A stretch of 15,654 bases of DNA from an alpha proteobacterium 3107. GTDB taxonomy: Bacteria; Pseudomonadota; Alphaproteobacteria; Rhodobacterales; Rhodobacteraceae. This document shows positions 14,603 through 15,654 of this stretch, piece after piece (the stretch's first letter is position 1; each line of letters begins with the position of its first letter). The stretch lies in the NCBI GenBank assembly GCA_001483205.1, contig JPPB01000179.1, positions 1 to 15,654 on the forward strand, read 5' to 3'. The translations under genes were made by a program, and so were the position numbers. The notes under the pieces are model-generated. The model ran no database searches. It saw only the letters and a program-made list of their open reading frames with translations, and had not been told where the DNA came from.

Positions 14603-14627
14603 ATGCGCCATTATACAGAGGTCTTTT
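14603..14627 (+). repeat. Conserved 24-base upstream motif, copy ahead of gltX
   Basis: ATGCGCCATTATA followed by CAGAGGTCTTTT begins 110 bases before gltX, in gltX orientation, and matches the copy ahead of the MORN gene in 23 of 24 positions. A G+C-rich inverted stretch (GGCCCGGCGGGCC, 14589-14601) precedes it, similar in placement to the hairpin ahead of the MORN copy. From its ATG a 37-codon frame runs to a TGA overlapping the gltX start (ATGA). The opposite strand reads TATAAT-GGCGC, a perfect -10 but without a matching -35. Confidence 0.7.
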
Positions 14628-14712
14628 CACAGAAACAGCGAGCCGCCCCCGCGCCCCGATCTGGACAATCCCCCACCGCTGTGAAAGACGGGCGGGCACC
14701 AAGGAGACCCCG

Positions 14713-15654
14713 ATGACCGTCACCCGTTTCGCCCCGTCGCCCACCGGCCATCTTCACGTCGGCAACCTGCGCACCGCCCTGATGAACTTCCTGATCGCGC
14801 GCAAGACCGGCGGGCAGTTCATCCTGCGGCTCGATGATACCGACAGGGAGCGCTCCCGGCCCGAATATGCCGATGCGATTCGGGCGGATATGGACTGGCT
14901 GGGCCTCTGCCCGGACCGGCTCGAAAAACAATCGGACCGTCTGGACCGATACGAGACGGCGGCGGCGGCGCTGCGCGATGCGGGGCGGCTTTATGAGTGT
15001 TTCGAGACCCCGCAGGAACTGGAACTGAAACGCAGAAAGCAGCTCGGCATGGGCAGGCCGCCGGTGTATGACCGGGCCGCGCTCACCCTGTCAGAAGCGG
15101 ACAAGGCAAAACTGCGCACAGAGCGCGGCAACGGGCACTGGAGGTTCCGGCTGGAGCGCGAGCGGATCGGCTGGGATGACGGCATTCTGGGCGCGCTCTC
15201 GGTCGATGCGGCAAGCCTCTCTGACCCGGTTCTGATCCGTGCCGACGGGCAGTTTCTCTATACGCTGGCGTCGGTCTGCGATGATATGGCGTTCGGTATC
15301 ACCGATGTGGTGCGCGGCTCGGACCATGTGACCAACACCGCGACACAGATTCAGATCATCCGGGCGCTGGGGGGCGACGCGCCGTCCTTTGCCCATCACG
15401 CGCTGCTGACCGGGCCGGAGGGCGAGGCGCTGTCGAAACGGCTTGGTTCGCTGGCGCTGGGGGGCCTGCGCGACAGGGGTGTGCAGCCGATGGCGTTGCT
15501 GAGCCTGATGGCGCGGCTGGGGTCATCGAAACCGGTGGAGATTGCTGCCTCAGCCGAAGAACTGGCCCAAGGGTTTGATGTGTCGGATTTTGGCGCGGCC
15601 CCGACGCGGTTCGATGTCCGTGACCTGTTCCCGCTGACCGCGAAGATCAATCAG
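14713..15654 (+). CDS. gltX: Glutamyl-tRNA synthetase, partial (3' end beyond window)
   Basis: A class I aminoacyl-tRNA synthetase that charges tRNA-Glu (some alphaproteobacterial paralogues charge tRNA-Gln). The first 314 residues are visible and the frame is still open at the right edge; the usual length for this short form is about 440. TRFAPSPTGHLHVGN carries the HIGH motif as HVGN (15-18), LRLDDTD (39-45) is the amino-acid-binding segment, DVVRGSDH is present, and LSKR (240-243) is the KMSKS motif. AAGGAG at 14700-14705 is a good ribosome-binding site for ATG 14713. Many alphaproteobacteria carry two gltX genes; which one this is cannot be decided here. Confidence 0.95.
   Translation, partial: MTVTRFAPSPTGHLHVGNLRTALMNFLIARKTGGQFILRLDDTDRERSRPEYADAIRADMDWLGLCPDRLEKQSDRLDRYETAAAALRDAGRLYECFETPQELELKRRKQLGMGRPPVYDRAALTLSEADKAKLRTERGNGHWRFRLERERIGWDDGILGALSVDAASLSDPVLIRADGQFLYTLASVCDDMAFGITDVVRGSDHVTNTATQIQIIRALGGDAPSFAHHALLTGPEGEALSKRLGSLALGGLRDRGVQPMALLSLMARLGSSKPVEIAASAEELAQGFDVSDFGAAPTRFDVRDLFPLTAKINQ

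Overview
The window looks like a chromosomal piece of an alphaproteobacterium, most likely a member of the Rhodobacterales (Rhodobacteraceae/Paracoccaceae). Reasons are the high G+C content, the style of the glutamine-dependent NAD+ synthetase and glutamyl-tRNA synthetase at the right end, and the compact operon with many ATGA-type overlaps. This placement is from recognition of protein families, not from a search.

Region 1 (about 133-10184, all on +) is one tightly packed ten-gene operon that reads as an uptake-plus-catabolism unit for a small nitrogen-containing molecule. In order: a stand-alone AceE/transketolase-like thiamine-diphosphate enzyme, a creatininase-family amidohydrolase, a NitT/TauT-type ABC ATPase and permease, a cytosine-deaminase-like metal amidohydrolase, a PCMH/VAO-type FAD oxidoreductase, an NMT1/THI5-like periplasmic binding protein, a flavodoxin-fold NAD(P)H oxidoreductase, a RidA-like protein and a RutR-like TetR-family regulator. 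The ABC system is complete (binding protein, permease, ATPase), two hydrolases could open ring or amide C-N bonds, and two flavoproteins could supply redox steps. The RutR-like regulator and the cytosine-deaminase likeness suggest a pyrimidine-like or cyclic ureide/imide substrate, but the substrate is not known. A candidate operator with a dyad similar to the RutR consensus sits with a TTGACA box just ahead of the first gene, which may be translated leaderless.

Region 2 (10292-11782, on -) is an exported protein made of 18 MORN repeats, each exactly 23 residues, seen in the DNA as a 69-bp periodicity. It is convergent with the operon and divergent from nadE.

Region 3 (12149-15654, on +) is housekeeping: nadE (glutamine-dependent NAD+ synthetase), a DUF1801 protein, and gltX running off the window edge.

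Two families of non-coding sequence tie regions 2 and 3 together. One is an interspersed, same-orientation repeat (four copies) built on the palindrome CCTTATCCGCGGATAAGG, always placed after gene ends. The other is a 24-base motif (ATGCGCCATTAT-R-CAGAGGTCTTT) found ahead of the MORN gene and gltX, with a shorter match ahead of nadE, always in the orientation of the downstream gene. I found no tRNA, rRNA, CRISPR array or insertion sequence.
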